Positions 16,351 through 26,240 are shown, counted from the first letter of the stretch. The stretch is 64,000 bases of DNA from Microcoleus sp. FACHB-68 (GCF_014695715.1 NZ_JACJOT010000006.1:248001-312000); one strand, 5' to 3'. A program made the numbers and translations. The notes: generated from the sequence alone by a model not told the origin.

Positions 16351-17127
16351 TTACTGGAGAGTAAAAGTTTTACTTCTGCTGACGCTATCTCCGCCAATTT
16401 TGTCACGAACTGTTATTTCTATCGTATACTCACCTGGGTCTAATTTTTCAGTGGTTGTTGCGTCAACAAAACCTACCGGAGACTTAGCGATATCATTGGG
16501 TAAAGCGATATGTCCTTGATCACCCAAGACACTTTCTTGTGCTCCGATCACTTCTCCTTGAGAATCTTTGACTTGAATATCTAGATCAAAACGGTTTTTC
16601 CCGTCATCGCCTTTTTCAAATTTACCAACATTCACTAAAACCAGATTGACTTGATCGCCTTTTTGGAAAACTCCGTTTTCAATCGGTTCTAACTTGCCGG
16701 TGCTTTCATCTTGCTTGGCTAAAATTGCGGCTTCTACTGCTAATTCTGCGCCGGCAGCGGATTCGGCAGATGGGGAAGATTCAGCGGATGAAGAAGATTC
16801 CGCGCTTGGAGAAGATTCCGCACTTGGAGAAGATTCCGCACTTGGAGAAGATTCGGCAGATAGTGAATCTTCAGCACCTGGAGAAACTTCGGCAGATGGA
16901 GAAGATTCGGCACTTGGAGAAGATTCGGCAGATGGTGAAGATGTGACTGCCGGCAAAGGTTCAGCGGATGTGGCAGCCGGCAACGATTCAGACTTAGCAA
17001 TTGATGTAGGTTCGACTGTCGGTAAAGATTCGGCTGCCGGTTGTGATTTGTCTGCACAACCATTTAATAAAATTATTAAACTGCTTAAAACAATAGAGGC
17101 TGAGGCCAAAGTCAATTGTTTACGCAT
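16351..17127 (-). CDS. Putative lipoprotein with Ser/Ala/Glu/Pro repeat linker
   Basis: 258 residues. The signal peptide ends in a lipobox (ILLNGC), so membrane anchoring is likely. Residues about 45-130 are a low-complexity linker built from SPSAES-type hexamers, repeated more than ten times with small variations. A compact C-terminal domain of about 120 residues follows (QKGDQVNLVLVNVGKFEKGD, then LDPGEYTIEITVRDKIGGD), which looks like a beta-sandwich similar to extracellular binding domains. The repeat DNA (about 16770-16940) is a near-perfect short tandem array and could vary in length by slippage. Function is unknown. Complementary-strand frames over the repeats are open only because of the repeat. 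Confidence 0.75.
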   Translation of the reverse strand: MRKQLTLASASIVLSSLIILLNGCADKSQPAAESLPTVEPTSIAKSESLPAATSAEPLPAVTSSPSAESSPSAESSPSAEVSPGAEDSLSAESSPSAESSPSAESSPSAESSSSAESSPSAESAAGAELAVEAAILAKQDESTGKLEPIENGVFQKGDQVNLVLVNVGKFEKGDDGKNRFDLDIQVKDSQGEVIGAQESVLGDQGHIALPNDIAKSPVGFVDATTTEKLDPGEYTIEITVRDKIGGDSVSRSKTFTLQ

Positions 17128-17437
17128 TTTTAGCTTTTAATTCCTTTGCCTTAAATAAAGCTTTGTATTTTCAAGAAAGCTAGAGTAGCAGTTTTGTTAA
17201 GAAATGTCAAGGGCGGGGCAATTGGGAAATTGGACTCTAAAAATACCCAAGACAATTACCCTCGCGGACAAAAACAGATGGAAATGACACAATAAAAGTC
17301 TTTCCCTAACACAAAGCGCATTCTAGCAGTAATAAAATCTATAATTTAGTTTGTGTGCTAGGAAACAGATTTCCCCCTCTATAGCCGCGCTTACAGTCTT
17401 TTAGCGCCAAACTCCTTACAGATTATCCCCGCTTTCC
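17128..17437. other. Divergent intergenic region (lipoprotein / miaB)
   Basis: 310 bases between two divergently transcribed genes, so both promoters should lie here. No convincing operator or RNA element was recognised. Confidence 0.4.
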
Positions 17438-18787
17438 ATGACTACCCTTCCCCGCCGGTATCACATCACAACCTTCGGCTGCCAAATGAACAAAGCCGAC
17501 TCCGAGCGCATGGCTGGCATCCTTGAAGATATGGGCTTTGCGTGGTCAGAAGACCCCAACGATGCAGATTTGATTCTATACAATACCTGTACAATTCGGG
17601 ATAACGCCGAGCAAAAAGTTTATTCCTATTTAGGCAGACAAGCTCACCGCAAGCGCCAGCAGCCAAACCTCACCCTCGTCGTCGCCGGCTGCGTTGCTCA
17701 GCAAGAAGGGGAAGCGCTGCTGCGAAGAGTGCCAGAACTTGACTTGGTGATGGGACCCCAACACGCCAACCGGCTGGGAGACTTACTCGAACAAGTGTTC
17801 GCCGGCAATCAGGTGGCGGCAGTTGAGCCGGTTCACATCATGGAAGACATCACCAAACCGCGCCGCGACAGTAATGTTACCGCGTGGGTGAATGTGATTT
17901 ACGGCTGTAACGAACGCTGCACCTACTGTGTCGTTCCAAATGTGCGGGGCGTTGAGCAATCGCGCACACCGGAAGCAATTCGTGCGGAGATGGAAGAATT
18001 AGGCCGGCAGGGTTATAAAGAAGTGACACTGCTCGGTCAAAATATTGATGCTTACGGACGCGATTTACCAGGCACAACCGCAGAAGGCCGGCATCAGCAC
18101 ACCCTCACAGATTTACTGCATTACGTTCAAGATGTGCCAGGAATTGAACGCATCCGCTTTGCCACCAGCCATCCCCGCTATTTTACAGAACGCCTGATCC
18201 GCGCCTGTTCTGAGTTGCCAAAAGTGTGCGAACATTTCCACATTCCTTTCCAGTCAGGAGATAATGACATCCTCAAGGCAATGTCGCGGGGTTACACCCA
18301 CGAGAAATACCGCCGAATCATCGACACAATCCGTCAATATATGCCTGATGCTTCTATCACTGCGGATGCGATTGTTGGCTTCCCAGGAGAAACAGAAGCA
18401 CAGTTTGAAAAAACACTCAAACTGGTGGAAGATATTGGGTTTGATTTGGTGAATACGGCTGCCTATTCGCCGCGTCCAGGTACACCGGCTGCCTTGTGGG
18501 ATAATCAGCTCAGTGAAGAAGTAAAAGCCGATCGCTTACAACGTCTAAATCACCTGGTTTCTATCAAAGCCGGTGAACGATCTGAACGTTATTTAGGGCG
18601 CGTTGAGGAAGTGTTGGTGGAGGAGCAAAACACCAAAGATCCCAGCCAATTGATGGGACGCACAAGCGGCAACCGGCTCACATTCTTCCCTGGCAATATT
18701 GCTGAATTGAAAGGTCAGTTGGTGAAAGTCAAAATTACCGAATTTCGTGCGTTTAGTTTGACGGGTGAACTTGATTTAGGCAATTGA
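17438..18787 (+). CDS. miaB: tRNA-2-methylthio-N6-dimethylallyladenosine synthase MiaB
   Basis: 449 residues, standard for MiaB. The N-terminal UPF0004 domain carries three Cys for the auxiliary Fe-S cluster (Cys15 in FGCQMNKAD, Cys51 in NTCTIRD, Cys85 in AGCVAQ). The radical-SAM CxxxCxxC motif is Cys157/161/164 (GCNERCTYC), and a C-terminal TRAM RNA-binding domain starts near 380. It methylthiolates i6A37 in tRNAs reading UNN codons. The MiaB rather than MtaB or RimO assignment rests on the [13 protein letters not shown]-terminus. It is followed by a strong hairpin terminator, so it is probably transcribed alone. Confidence 0.95.
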   Translation: MTTLPRRYHITTFGCQMNKADSERMAGILEDMGFAWSEDPNDADLILYNTCTIRDNAEQKVYSYLGRQAHRKRQQPNLTLVVAGCVAQQEGEALLRRVPELDLVMGPQHANRLGDLLEQVFAGNQVAAVEPVHIMEDITKPRRDSNVTAWVNVIYGCNERCTYCVVPNVRGVEQSRTPEAIRAEMEELGRQGYKEVTLLGQNIDAYGRDLPGTTAEGRHQHTLTDLLHYVQDVPGIERIRFATSHPRYFTERLIRACSELPKVCEHFHIPFQSGDNDILKAMSRGYTHEKYRRIIDTIRQYMPDASITADAIVGFPGETEAQFEKTLKLVEDIGFDLVNTAAYSPRPGTPAALWDNQLSEEVKADRLQRLNHLVSIKAGERSERYLGRVEEVLVEEQNTKDPSQLMGRTSGNRLTFFPGNIAELKGQLVKVKITEFRAFSLTGELDLGN

Positions 18788-18808
18788 AGCAGGGAAACCC
18801 ATTTGTGC

Positions 18809-18855
18809 AAATAGGGCTGTAGGCGCGTTACCAGCGTGCTTACAGCCCTATTTTG
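18809..18855 (+). terminator. Rho-independent terminator of miaB
   Basis: The 12-base stem AATAGGGCTGTA (about 18810-18821) pairs with TACAGCCCTATT (18841-18852), with a secondary GCGC/GCGT pairing in the loop, and is followed by TTTG. Confidence 0.8.
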
Positions 18856-18884
18856 CTAATCAATCTGGAGTCATTCTGGGCAAA

Positions 18885-19067
18885 ATGGTGACGATCCGTG
18901 AGCCAGTTGAATTGATTCACAAACTCTTGTACAATCCTGAATCACCTTCTGGGGTGAATGGATTTGTCCCAGCTTATCTCCCTGAGGGGCAGTGGGAGTG
19001 AGTGCCGGCGAACAGAACCCGCAAGCTTGAAGATATCAAAGTTTATCTGCGAAATTTAGCCCTGTAA
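18885..19067 (+). pseudogene. Short unrecognised coding remnant with in-frame stop
   Basis: ATG 18885 reads MVTIREPVELIHKLLYNPES and continues to a TGA at 18999. The same frame then stays open (VPANRTRKLEDIKVYLRNLA) to a TAA at 19065-19067. The composition looks like real protein but has no recognised family. The short length and the internal stop point to decay. Confidence 0.3.
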
Positions 19068-19173
19068 TTGGTAATGAGGAATGGTAATAAGTCATTAGGA
19101 TGAGCAACTAATCACCCATCATTGTTACCGATTACTCATAAGCAAAAGACAAAGGACAAAGGATAATTAACAA

Positions 19174-20283
19174 ATGACAAAATTGCGAGTCGGACTGTTA
19201 TTTGGTGGACGCTCTGGAGAACATGAAGTTTCGATTAGTTCAGCACGAGCAATTGCCCGCGCCTTAAGCGATGAGCAAAACACCGGCAAGTATGAATTGC
19301 TGCCGGTTTATATCCAAAAAGATGGGATTTGGCACGCCGGCGATGTGGCGCAACAAGTTTTAACGGCGGGAAAACCCCTAGAATTAGAAACCCAAAATTC
19401 TCCCCTGCCACTTCCAGCAGCCGACTCCCAGGACTTGATTCCTAGCACTTCCCAACAGCTCAACCGTTGGCAATCTCCGCCGCAAGTGGCGGATGTGGAC
19501 GTTTGGTTTCCAATTTTGCACGGCCCCAATGGTGAAGATGGTACGGTGCAAGGATTGCTGAAATTAATGCAAGTCCCGTTTGTGGGATCTGGGGTTTTAG
19601 GTTCGGCAATGGGGATGGATAAAATTGCCATGAAAATGGCGTTTGGTCATGCCGGCTTGCCCCAGGTAAAATATATGGCAATTAACCGTTCGCAAATCTT
19701 CTCTAATCCTTGCGTTTTTCCCAAACTTTGCGATGAAATTGAGCAAAACCTCGGTTATCCTTGTTTTGTCAAACCGGCAAATTTAGGCTCCTCTGTAGGT
19801 ATTTCTAAAGTGCGTTCCCGCGAACAGTTAGAAGCGGCTTTGGATAGTGCCGCAAGCTATGATCGGCGGATCATTGTCGAAGCCGGTGTTGTCGCAAGAG
19901 AAGTGGAATGCGCGGTATTGGGAAATGATCACCCGAAAGCATCTGTTGTGGGCGAGATTACTTATCAAAGTGATTTCTATGATTACGAAACCAAATATAC
20001 CGAGGGAGTTGCCGGTTTAGCAATTCCCACATCCCTGCCAGAGGCAGTCACCCAACAAATTCAAGAAATGGCCATTCAAGCATTTTTGGCCGTCGATGGT
20101 GCCGGTTTGGCACGGGTGGATTTCTTCTATGTTGAATCCACTGGCGAAGTATTAATTAACGAAATCAATACGATGCCAGGGTTTACCGCCACCAGTATGT
20201 ACCCCCAACTTTGGGCAGCTACCGGCATCCCGTTTCCAGAATTAGTCGAACGACTGATCCAACTGGCGCTAGAAACTAGATAG
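19174..20283 (+). CDS. ddl: D-alanine--D-alanine ligase
   Basis: 369 residues. An ATP-grasp ligase joining two D-Ala for peptidoglycan precursor synthesis in the cytosol. Signatures are [20 protein letters not shown] at the start, [17 protein letters not shown], the ATP-binding region [17 protein letters not shown] and the metal-binding end [20 protein letters not shown]-like segment ([11 protein letters not shown]). The length agrees with the longer DdlA-like type common in cyanobacteria. The Tyr/Phe residue choosing D-Ala versus D-lactate was not resolved. The upstream region is AT-rich with purine-rich stretches, and a weak GGA lies about 13 bases before the ATG. It stands alone. Confidence 0.95.
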   Translation: MTKLRVGLLFGGRSGEHEVSISSARAIARALSDEQNTGKYELLPVYIQKDGIWHAGDVAQQVLTAGKPLELETQNSPLPLPAADSQDLIPSTSQQLNRWQSPPQVADVDVWFPILHGPNGEDGTVQGLLKLMQVPFVGSGVLGSAMGMDKIAMKMAFGHAGLPQVKYMAINRSQIFSNPCVFPKLCDEIEQNLGYPCFVKPANLGSSVGISKVRSREQLEAALDSAASYDRRIIVEAGVVAREVECAVLGNDHPKASVVGEITYQSDFYDYETKYTEGVAGLAIPTSLPEAVTQQIQEMAIQAFLAVDGAGLARVDFFYVESTGEVLINEINTMPGFTATSMYPQLWAATGIPFPELVERLIQLALETR

Positions 20284-20340
20284 GGGAATGGGGGATTGGG
20301 CATTGGGCATGGGGTATAGAGGGGATGTATTTCTTTCCCC

Positions 20341-20452
20341 TCTCTCTTTCTCCCACTCTCCCACTCAGGACTCAGGACTTAGCACTCCCCTTCTCCCACT
20401 CTCCCTTTCTCCTCTTCTCCCACTCAGGACTCAGGACTCAGGACTCAGCACT
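20341..20452. repeat. Short tandem repeats between convergent genes
   Basis: Units of ACTCAGG/ACTCTCCC recur many times between the ddl stop and the CHAT gene stop. This is a simple-sequence tract typical of cyanobacterial intergenic DNA; no coding or hairpin terminator is evident. Confidence 0.6.
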
Positions 20453-23079
20453 CAATCTTCCTCCTTCAATTGCAAAAGCGCTTGCCAGTCCTTAATTGCA
20501 GCTTCTGACCACATCCAGTTCTTAGCAAGGGCGTCTTGTTGAAAGTTCACCGGATCTTGAGACATGACATAGTTTCGGGTTTTGATCGCTTTGCTCAATA
20601 CCGTCCCGCGTTGCTGTGGGGGCAGGTTTTTGGCCGATTTCATCAGGATCAAGGCTGAACCGGCATAAGCAGTGAGACTATCGCGACTCGCGGATGAATC
20701 CGGGGTTGGGGTGGTGGTTGCCCCTTGTGGGTTGCCACCGGCTACCAGTTTAGTCGCCGTCCCTGAATTTGCTTGTTGCAATTTCAAAACCTGTCCCCAA
20801 CTTTGGCCGGCTCGATTCAAATTGCCTTCCGCGTAGTAGGCAAAGCCCAAAGCAGTTTGGGAAAGTGAGGAGTTGGGTTGCTGTCTCACAGAGGCTTCCC
20901 AGCGCCGACGCGCATCATCAATGCTGTAATCTTTGTTGCCGGCTTGGACAAACTGCCAGATCAACCTGCCGTAAAGAAAGTTAATCCTCGGTTCATCCTG
21001 TTGTTTATTCGGCAGTGCGGCGAGAGCAGCCTTTGCCTGTGGTAGTGCGCCCCGATCTAACAGTGCTTCGACAGCTTGCTGTCCCTCTACCAAGTTGCCC
21101 TTATTGAACTGTTCAACTGCATTCGCAACGACTTGCGGGGTGCTGGCTTTCTTCAGTTCGCTAGGATTCAAATTCTCAGTGGGTGGCGGTGAAATGGTTG
21201 CCGGCGCGAAGTCTGCCACCGGCTGTTTGGACTGAAAAATTTGATCTCGAAAAGACCATAAACCCACAAGCGTCAGCAAGCTAATACCCACAAAGCCGAT
21301 CGCTAGCTTTGAGATTGAGTTATGCAGCCTAAAGGGTGATTTGGGAACGCTGACTTGAGCCTGAGGAGAGTTCTCTGTCTCTGGCTGCCGCTGATTTTGC
21401 GGTTCCGGCTGACGCTGCCGGTCGTTGATAGGGGTTGCCGGCAATTGCCGCTTTTTCGACACGGGTGCCGATTGGTAGCTTTCTCGGAAGTCTTCCTCGT
21501 CATTTGGCGGAATCTGCCGTTCTGCTGTGGCTGAATCTGAGATATCTAGCTTGCGAAATAACTCAGCCACGAACGCTGAAGCTTCTTCTTCATCAGGCAA
21601 ATCGTCATAGCCTAACTCGTCGGCTGAAACGTCTTCATCGCCGTAATCCTCGTATCCCAGGTCATCAAAGGTATCTTCGACCTCTGCATCGTCATAGTCG
21701 CCATACAAGTCGAAATCATCTGCATCCTGTGGATTGAAGGGGATCGGCGATCTTGCCTGCCGAGCTGCCGGTAAACTCAGATCCTCATCAGGCATTGACA
21801 AAGAGCTGTTTACATGATAGCGAGAAGATAAATACCCATCAAATTCATGATGCAGATACAAAATGGGTAAAGCCCAGTAAAGCTGGTTAGACCCGTAAGC
21901 CGAAATCAGTCCCTGCCGTGCCCGACTCAGGCTCAAATCCACTGCAAAGCCAGAGGAAAGGTTACGGTAAAACAGCCTTGCTAGGGTTAGGGCGACATCA
22001 TCGGGAATCCGTTCCGCCATTGCCAGCACAGCAGGTATTCCGCGCTTGACGAGGGCTTCTGCTAGGTTGCGCTCTCCGGTGTCGTCTGTTGGGTGTGAGG
22101 TGGCAGCGTGGGCACCTCGGCAGGAATTGAACACGGCCAACTGGATGCCATTGTTGGCCAGCAATCCGGCTAAATCATAACCGTTTAAGGTTTCAGTTAA
22201 GCCGGTGGTGCGGCTGACGAGATACAGTTCGCCCCCTGAAGCGCCTAAATTACTGTGGCCGGCATAGTGAAACACCTGATATTTGCTTTGTTCGAGCGCT
22301 TGTGTCAGGGAAGCGCGATCCGGCTGATCCAGGATCGTCAGTTGCATCGCCGGGCCGGCAGCACTTGAGAACGAGCGACTTTGCAGTTCTTTTTTTAAAT
22401 GATCCGCTTCCCGCTTGAGTTCCAGACTTTGTTGGTCTGTGGGGGCGGCGAGCACCATTAAAATTTTTAAAGTCGTGGCATTGCGCTCTTTGTCGTGTCC
22501 CTCTAGGGGAGGCTGGCTTACCCCTTTAATCGGGGGTTGATAGCGGGAAAAGACCACATCCGTGCCGGTGGCAATTGGGCGGTTGCCGGCATGAAGCACT
22601 TCCCAAGGAAGACGGGGAAGGGTGTTGCCTTTAAGTCCCAAGCGCAAGCGCAGCACTTCTCGCCGGTGCTGAGCAATCCCTTGAGCCGTCATCCAGCTGT
22701 CGCGCAAGGTGCCTTGAAATAAGTAATTGTACAGGTGCCGGCCTAGGGCCACTAAGTTAACCGCTCGTGCCGCCTCACCCGGATCTGCTTCTAAATCTTC
22801 CTGTTGTCCAGGATAGTAACTTTGTTCGCGTTTTTTCGGTGTTTTGGTTCCCTGAATGTTTGCCAGTGCCTCTCCATTTGCCAGGGTTGCATTTTCCTGC
22901 AACAAACCTAGCAATGGGTCATTCATCAAGTGACGAGCTTGGGCCAACCACTCGTCCACCGGCCAAGTGACCTGCTCTTCAGCTAAGGGCACGCCAGGGA
23001 TTACCCGTTCTGTCCGCACCAGATATTCATTTCCCCCTACTGGGGTAACAGAAATATGAAATTCTAATTCCTGAGTCAC
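20452..23079 (-). CDS. Membrane-anchored CHAT protein with C-terminal TPR-like region
   Basis: 875 residues. An N-terminal region (1-190) precedes a CHAT caspase-like domain at about 190-410 with His275 (HYAGHS) and Cys320 (VFNSC) as the candidate dyad. A strongly acidic linker (about 445-515, Asp/Glu/Tyr-rich) and a basic, Pro/Gln-rich stretch follow. A transmembrane helix lies near 600 (LAIGFVGISLLTLVGLW), and the rest is TPR-like (NLVEGQQAVEALLDRGALPQ, GFAYYAEGNLNRAGQSW). One membrane pass with the CHAT domain on one side and TPRs on the other suggests a signal passed across the membrane, but orientation is not certain. There is no partner gene in close linkage. Confidence 0.85.
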   Translation of the reverse strand: MTQELEFHISVTPVGGNEYLVRTERVIPGVPLAEEQVTWPVDEWLAQARHLMNDPLLGLLQENATLANGEALANIQGTKTPKKREQSYYPGQQEDLEADPGEAARAVNLVALGRHLYNYLFQGTLRDSWMTAQGIAQHRREVLRLRLGLKGNTLPRLPWEVLHAGNRPIATGTDVVFSRYQPPIKGVSQPPLEGHDKERNATTLKILMVLAAPTDQQSLELKREADHLKKELQSRSFSSAAGPAMQLTILDQPDRASLTQALEQSKYQVFHYAGHSNLGASGGELYLVSRTTGLTETLNGYDLAGLLANNGIQLAVFNSCRGAHAATSHPTDDTGERNLAEALVKRGIPAVLAMAERIPDDVALTLARLFYRNLSSGFAVDLSLSRARQGLISAYGSNQLYWALPILYLHHEFDGYLSSRYHVNSSLSMPDEDLSLPAARQARSPIPFNPQDADDFDLYGDYDDAEVEDTFDDLGYEDYGDEDVSADELGYDDLPDEEEASAFVAELFRKLDISDSATAERQIPPNDEEDFRESYQSAPVSKKRQLPATPINDRQRQPEPQNQRQPETENSPQAQVSVPKSPFRLHNSISKLAIGFVGISLLTLVGLWSFRDQIFQSKQPVADFAPATISPPPTENLNPSELKKASTPQVVANAVEQFNKGNLVEGQQAVEALLDRGALPQAKAALAALPNKQQDEPRINFLYGRLIWQFVQAGNKDYSIDDARRRWEASVRQQPNSSLSQTALGFAYYAEGNLNRAGQSWGQVLKLQQANSGTATKLVAGGNPQGATTTPTPDSSASRDSLTAYAGSALILMKSAKNLPPQQRGTVLSKAIKTRNYVMSQDPVNFQQDALAKNWMWSEAAIKDWQALLQLKEED

Positions 23080-23457
23080 AGCGTCAGTGTACTCCTGCTC
23101 CAGTCCTCAATCATGGGCTGAAGATTAAAGTTGAAACATCGCACGTATTTGACACTCCAGTGAGAGTTTTAACGTGTTTTAACTTTAACCTTCAACTGTT
23201 CTGTTGGCCTTTACGCTCAATATGCTCGTTCCTTCATAGAAGGTAACTTAGCATTCGTAGCTTCAGCCACAGCCACCCCAAACGCTTAACAAATCCCAAA
23301 AATGTTAAGGCGCTTGTTCTAGCAATGGCCATGCCGGAACTAACTGATGAGACTATCTGCCAAGCAAAAAAGTTACCGCTTAGGCTCAACTTTTCAGCTA
23401 TTACTAATACGCCTCAGTTTTATCCGGATCGCTATGGCTAACCTCAGAACAGTACAA

Positions 23458-23513
23458 TAGATGCACCCTGATTAATAGCCTCGGCCATACAAAGCTGGGG
23501 CTTTTTTGTTTAA
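23458..23513 (+). repeat. LVDAP-end/terminator repeat, copy A
   Basis: TAGATGCACCCTGAT is followed by a stem (CCTCGGC...GCTGGGG, imperfect) and a T6 run. It is the first of three units sharing the 3' end of a coding frame (here STIDAP then stop) plus a terminator-like hairpin. The upstream frame is interrupted by a stop nine codons before the end. Confidence 0.65.
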
Positions 23514-23672
23514 AGAAATTTCCCAACTCTGCCTTAACAATTTTACCTCCAAGCGATCAAAATTGTTTCAATCCTCAGATTCAAGTTGTTACCGGCAGCC
23601 CTGTTGTTTTCAGATATTGCGTTCGTGCCGCTAAAGATTTTCCGGATGTCTCTATCAAACCCAAGAACAATG

Positions 23673-23733
23673 AATTGGTAGATGCACCCTGATAAACTTT
23701 CCCAGCCTCATCAAGGTTGGGATTTTTTTTTAT
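23673..23733 (+). repeat. LVDAP-end/terminator repeat, copy B
   Basis: AATTGGTAGATGCACCCTGAT leads into a CCCAGCCT/AGGTTGGG stem and a T8 run. Upstream, an open frame without a clear start (from about 23513) ends VSIKPKNNELVDAP at the TGA 23690-23692. The other two copies are at 23458 and 24029. Confidence 0.7.
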
Positions 23734-24028
23734 TAATCAACACAGCCAAATCAATTTGCTCGGCAGATGTACTTTCCCAGATTTATAAACTCAAAACAAC
23801 GACCTTATTAACTGTTTTTTGGTTGAGCAAACTCGTTATATCTAGCAGCAAAAACGAGATTTAAAACTTCGTTGGCAAGTTGATTCCCATTGCTACACCC
23901 GACTTGCATTCCCCAACGAATTAGAAGATTCCCTGTTTAAAAAAGTCAGCGGCTGTAAAGAATTTAGTAGATTTAGCAACCCGGTTGCTTCAATTTATCC
24001 TGATGATTGGCACAAACTGAAGAACATT

Positions 24029-24088
24029 AGATTGGTAGATGCACCCTGATGAACGTCCCCGGCTAATCGAGTCCGGGGATTTTTTTTA
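24029..24088 (+). repeat. LVDAP-end/terminator repeat, copy C
   Basis: GATTGGTAGATGCACCCTGAT leads into a CCCCGG/CCGGGG stem and a T8 run. The upstream frame (23846-24049, no ATG) ends YPDDWHKLKNIRLVDAP. It begins just after an in-frame TAG. The sequence around each unit differs from the other copies, while the 20 bases at the stop codon and the hairpin design are shared. Confidence 0.7.
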
Positions 24089-24165
24089 CCGGCTTTCAGC
24101 TTAAACACAATTAGCGATTGTAGAGACGCGGGTTAATGCGCCTCTACTGCTTATCGAGTCAGCCG

Positions 24166-24393
24166 CTAATTCATCACTTCAAAGCTGCTTACCTCTAGCA
24201 CCGGGCCAATCATCGCCAAAGTCATCACGTCTTCTCTCACCTTACCCTTGACTTTAACTTTTTGCCCAGCTTTTAGCAGATCGTTAGGTGCGCCTTGGTG
24301 GATTTCGTAGGAATCGCCTTTTTCCGTCACCAGCGCCCAGGCACCTGGACCCATGCCCTTGCGTTCAACTGTACCTTCTACGGTTAGGCTCAT
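24166..24393 (-). CDS. Small OB-fold-like protein coupled to the subtilase gene
   Basis: 75 residues. The pattern VEGTVERKGMGPGAWALVTE, then GQKVKVKGKVREDVMTLAMI, looks like a small OB-fold (five-stranded beta barrel) with no signal peptide. Its ATG overlaps the subtilase stop by four bases (ATGA), so it is translationally coupled. No function is known; it might modulate or be a partner of the protease, but the sequence gives only the linkage as evidence. Confidence 0.75.
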   Translation of the reverse strand: MSLTVEGTVERKGMGPGAWALVTEKGDSYEIHQGAPNDLLKAGQKVKVKGKVREDVMTLAMIGPVLEVSSFEVMN

Positions 24394-26240
24394 GTTGTTG
24401 CTCCTTCTGTTTTAACGGCTAAACGGGCGAGTCCGTAGCAAAGTAAAGCATTAACAATTAGGAAACTGCGGGCACCAACACCGGCACCCAATCCCCAAAC
24501 TGCCGGTGAAACCACCGCACTCACGGCTAAACAACTCGCCACCCCAAGTGTCGTACCAATTGCCAGCCATTTCCACTGGGGATGACCCAGCAACAGCACC
24601 ACGAGAACCGCTGGAATCAGCACACTGGCAAAAATGGGATTCAGCATACTGCTGCCTTGAACGGCACTTCCTAGTTCCGGAAGCGAACTGCCCATCACCC
24701 GGAATGGCCACTGCGGCAGGTCAAAGATGTACAAACCGCGCAGGAAGAATAGCCCAGAACTGCCGGCAACTAGCCCGCTTCCCAGACTCCAACTCCAGCT
24801 GAAGGGGAAGTAACTGCGTAAAAACCAAGCTAACAAGTAGGAACCCAATACCATCGCCACCTTGGGCAACAGCGCCACAGCACCGCCATCCAACCAGAAG
24901 CGAGGGTTGAGATAACCATTATCACGCAGCCAGCGGAAGAAGTCGCGGAAGGTGATTTGCCCCTGAGTCGCTAGCTGAACCGCACTGGCAGCATCTAATT
25001 GACCGGCACCAAAATGGTTGAGGGGATCTTCTTGGACAACCCGCGCTGATTGCAGCAGGACGTTTGTGATTTCACTGGGATCTTCAACCCCAATCGCTTT
25101 GACTAATGCGGCAACACCGGCAACGTGCGGAGATGCCATGCTGGTGCCTTGATATGCCGCAAAGATGGGTGCGCCGCTTTGCGGATCGATGGTGTTTTGC
25201 AGAATCCCACCAAGTTCACCTTCTTTGGTATCTCCACCGGGGGCGGAGATATCTACGCCTGCTCCAAAATTCGAGTAAAAGGCTTTATTGCCGGTGGCAT
25301 CAAGGGCGGCGACGCCAATCACGTTGGGATAACGGGCAGGATAGCCGGCTGAGTTATCGCCTGAGTTGCCGGCGGCTGCAACGATAACCACGCCTTTTTG
25401 GTGGGCGTAGTCGATGGCTTCTTGCAGCAATTGGCTCTCACCAGGGCCACCCAAGCTCATGTTGATCACGTCTGCGCCGTTGTCGGCGGCAAATTTAATT
25501 GCTTCGGCAATATCGCTGATGGTGCCGCCACCGCCGCCACTAAGGACTTTCAGCGGCATGAGGCTGGCTTCGTAAGCGATGCCGGCGACGCCAAAGCTGT
25601 TATTGGTGGATTGGGCGATGGTGCCGGCAACGTGGGTTCCGTGGCCGTTATCATCGTCTGCTGCGACTTTATCGTTGACGAAGTCGTAGCCAGGAACGAA
25701 TTTGGTATCTGCCAAATCCGGGACGGCGCTGATGCCGGTGTCAATCACGGCAACGGTGACGCCACTGCCTTTACTTTCCTCCCACGCCCGTTCCATGTTA
25801 ATGCTGCGGAGATTCCACTGCTTGCTATAGAAGGGGTCGTTTGGCCCTTTTAAGGTGGGGTATGCCTCACCAGGACGGTTGTTTGCGCCGGCTACCCATG
25901 AGGCAACATTCGTCTGTTCTGGCAGCCCGTAGACATAATTCGGCTCAATAAATTCTGTAGACTTAGCCAGTTCAGACTTTCTCAGGGTTTTCAGTAATTG
26001 CCGGTCGCCCTTAATAATGTAAACATTGTCTGCGGCTGAATATTCGCTATTCAGGCGGGGTGCAGCGTTATACTTTTGCGAAATTGTCTCCAGTTGGCTA
26101 TCTATCTGAGCGGCTGGGATATCTTCGCGGAAATCCAGCACAATGCTATCAAATGTACCTTGGGTAGCTAAACCCTTGAAGTTAAATAAGGCCCAGCCTA
26201 TCCCGATTACAAATAGGCACAGAAGGAAAAATTTTCTCAT
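24390..26240 (-). CDS. S8 subtilisin-like serine protease with C-terminal membrane domain
   Basis: 616 residues. An N-terminal signal or anchor helix (about 4-20) and a propeptide (to about 130) precede the subtilase domain. Its catalytic triad is Asp167 (VIDTGI), His200 (NGHGTHVAG) and Ser367 (GTSMASPHVAG), with oxyanion Asn292 (AAAGNSGD). After about residue 450 the chain becomes strongly hydrophobic with five or six predicted helices up to the end, so the protease is membrane-bound with its catalytic part probably in the periplasm. Such a C-terminal membrane block is unusual for secreted subtilases. The next gene, a small OB-fold-like protein, overlaps it by four bases. Confidence 0.92.
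   Translation of the reverse strand: MRKFFLLCLFVIGIGWALFNFKGLATQGTFDSIVLDFREDIPAAQIDSQLETISQKYNAAPRLNSEYSAADNVYIIKGDRQLLKTLRKSELAKSTEFIEPNYVYGLPEQTNVASWVAGANNRPGEAYPTLKGPNDPFYSKQWNLRSINMERAWEESKGSGVTVAVIDTGISAVPDLADTKFVPGYDFVNDKVAADDDNGHGTHVAGTIAQSTNNSFGVAGIAYEASLMPLKVLSGGGGGTISDIAEAIKFAADNGADVINMSLGGPGESQLLQEAIDYAHQKGVVIVAAAGNSGDNSAGYPARYPNVIGVAALDATGNKAFYSNFGAGVDISAPGGDTKEGELGGILQNTIDPQSGAPIFAAYQGTSMASPHVAGVAALVKAIGVEDPSEITNVLLQSARVVQEDPLNHFGAGQLDAASAVQLATQGQITFRDFFRWLRDNGYLNPRFWLDGGAVALLPKVAMVLGSYLLAWFLRSYFPFSWSWSLGSGLVAGSSGLFFLRGLYIFDLPQWPFRVMGSSLPELGSAVQGSSMLNPIFASVLIPAVLVVLLLGHPQWKWLAIGTTLGVASCLAVSAVVSPAVWGLGAGVGARSFLIVNALLCYGLARLAVKTEGATT

Noticed and set aside
16694-17140. Plus-strand frame of 148 residues rich in Asp, Ser and Glu opposite the lipoprotein
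   Set aside because: It is the antisense shadow of the lipoprotein repeat array; periodic DNA keeps all frames open. The minus frame has a lipobox and a folded domain.
20452-23079. Idea that this CHAT protein belongs to a Craspase-like CRISPR system
   Set aside because: There are no cas genes or repeats near it; the membrane helix and acidic linker suit envelope signalling instead.
23682-23864. Plus-strand frame of 60 residues starting MHPDKLSQ
   Set aside because: It begins inside the repeat and terminator of copy B and reads through the T-run (DFFLLIN); probably accidental.
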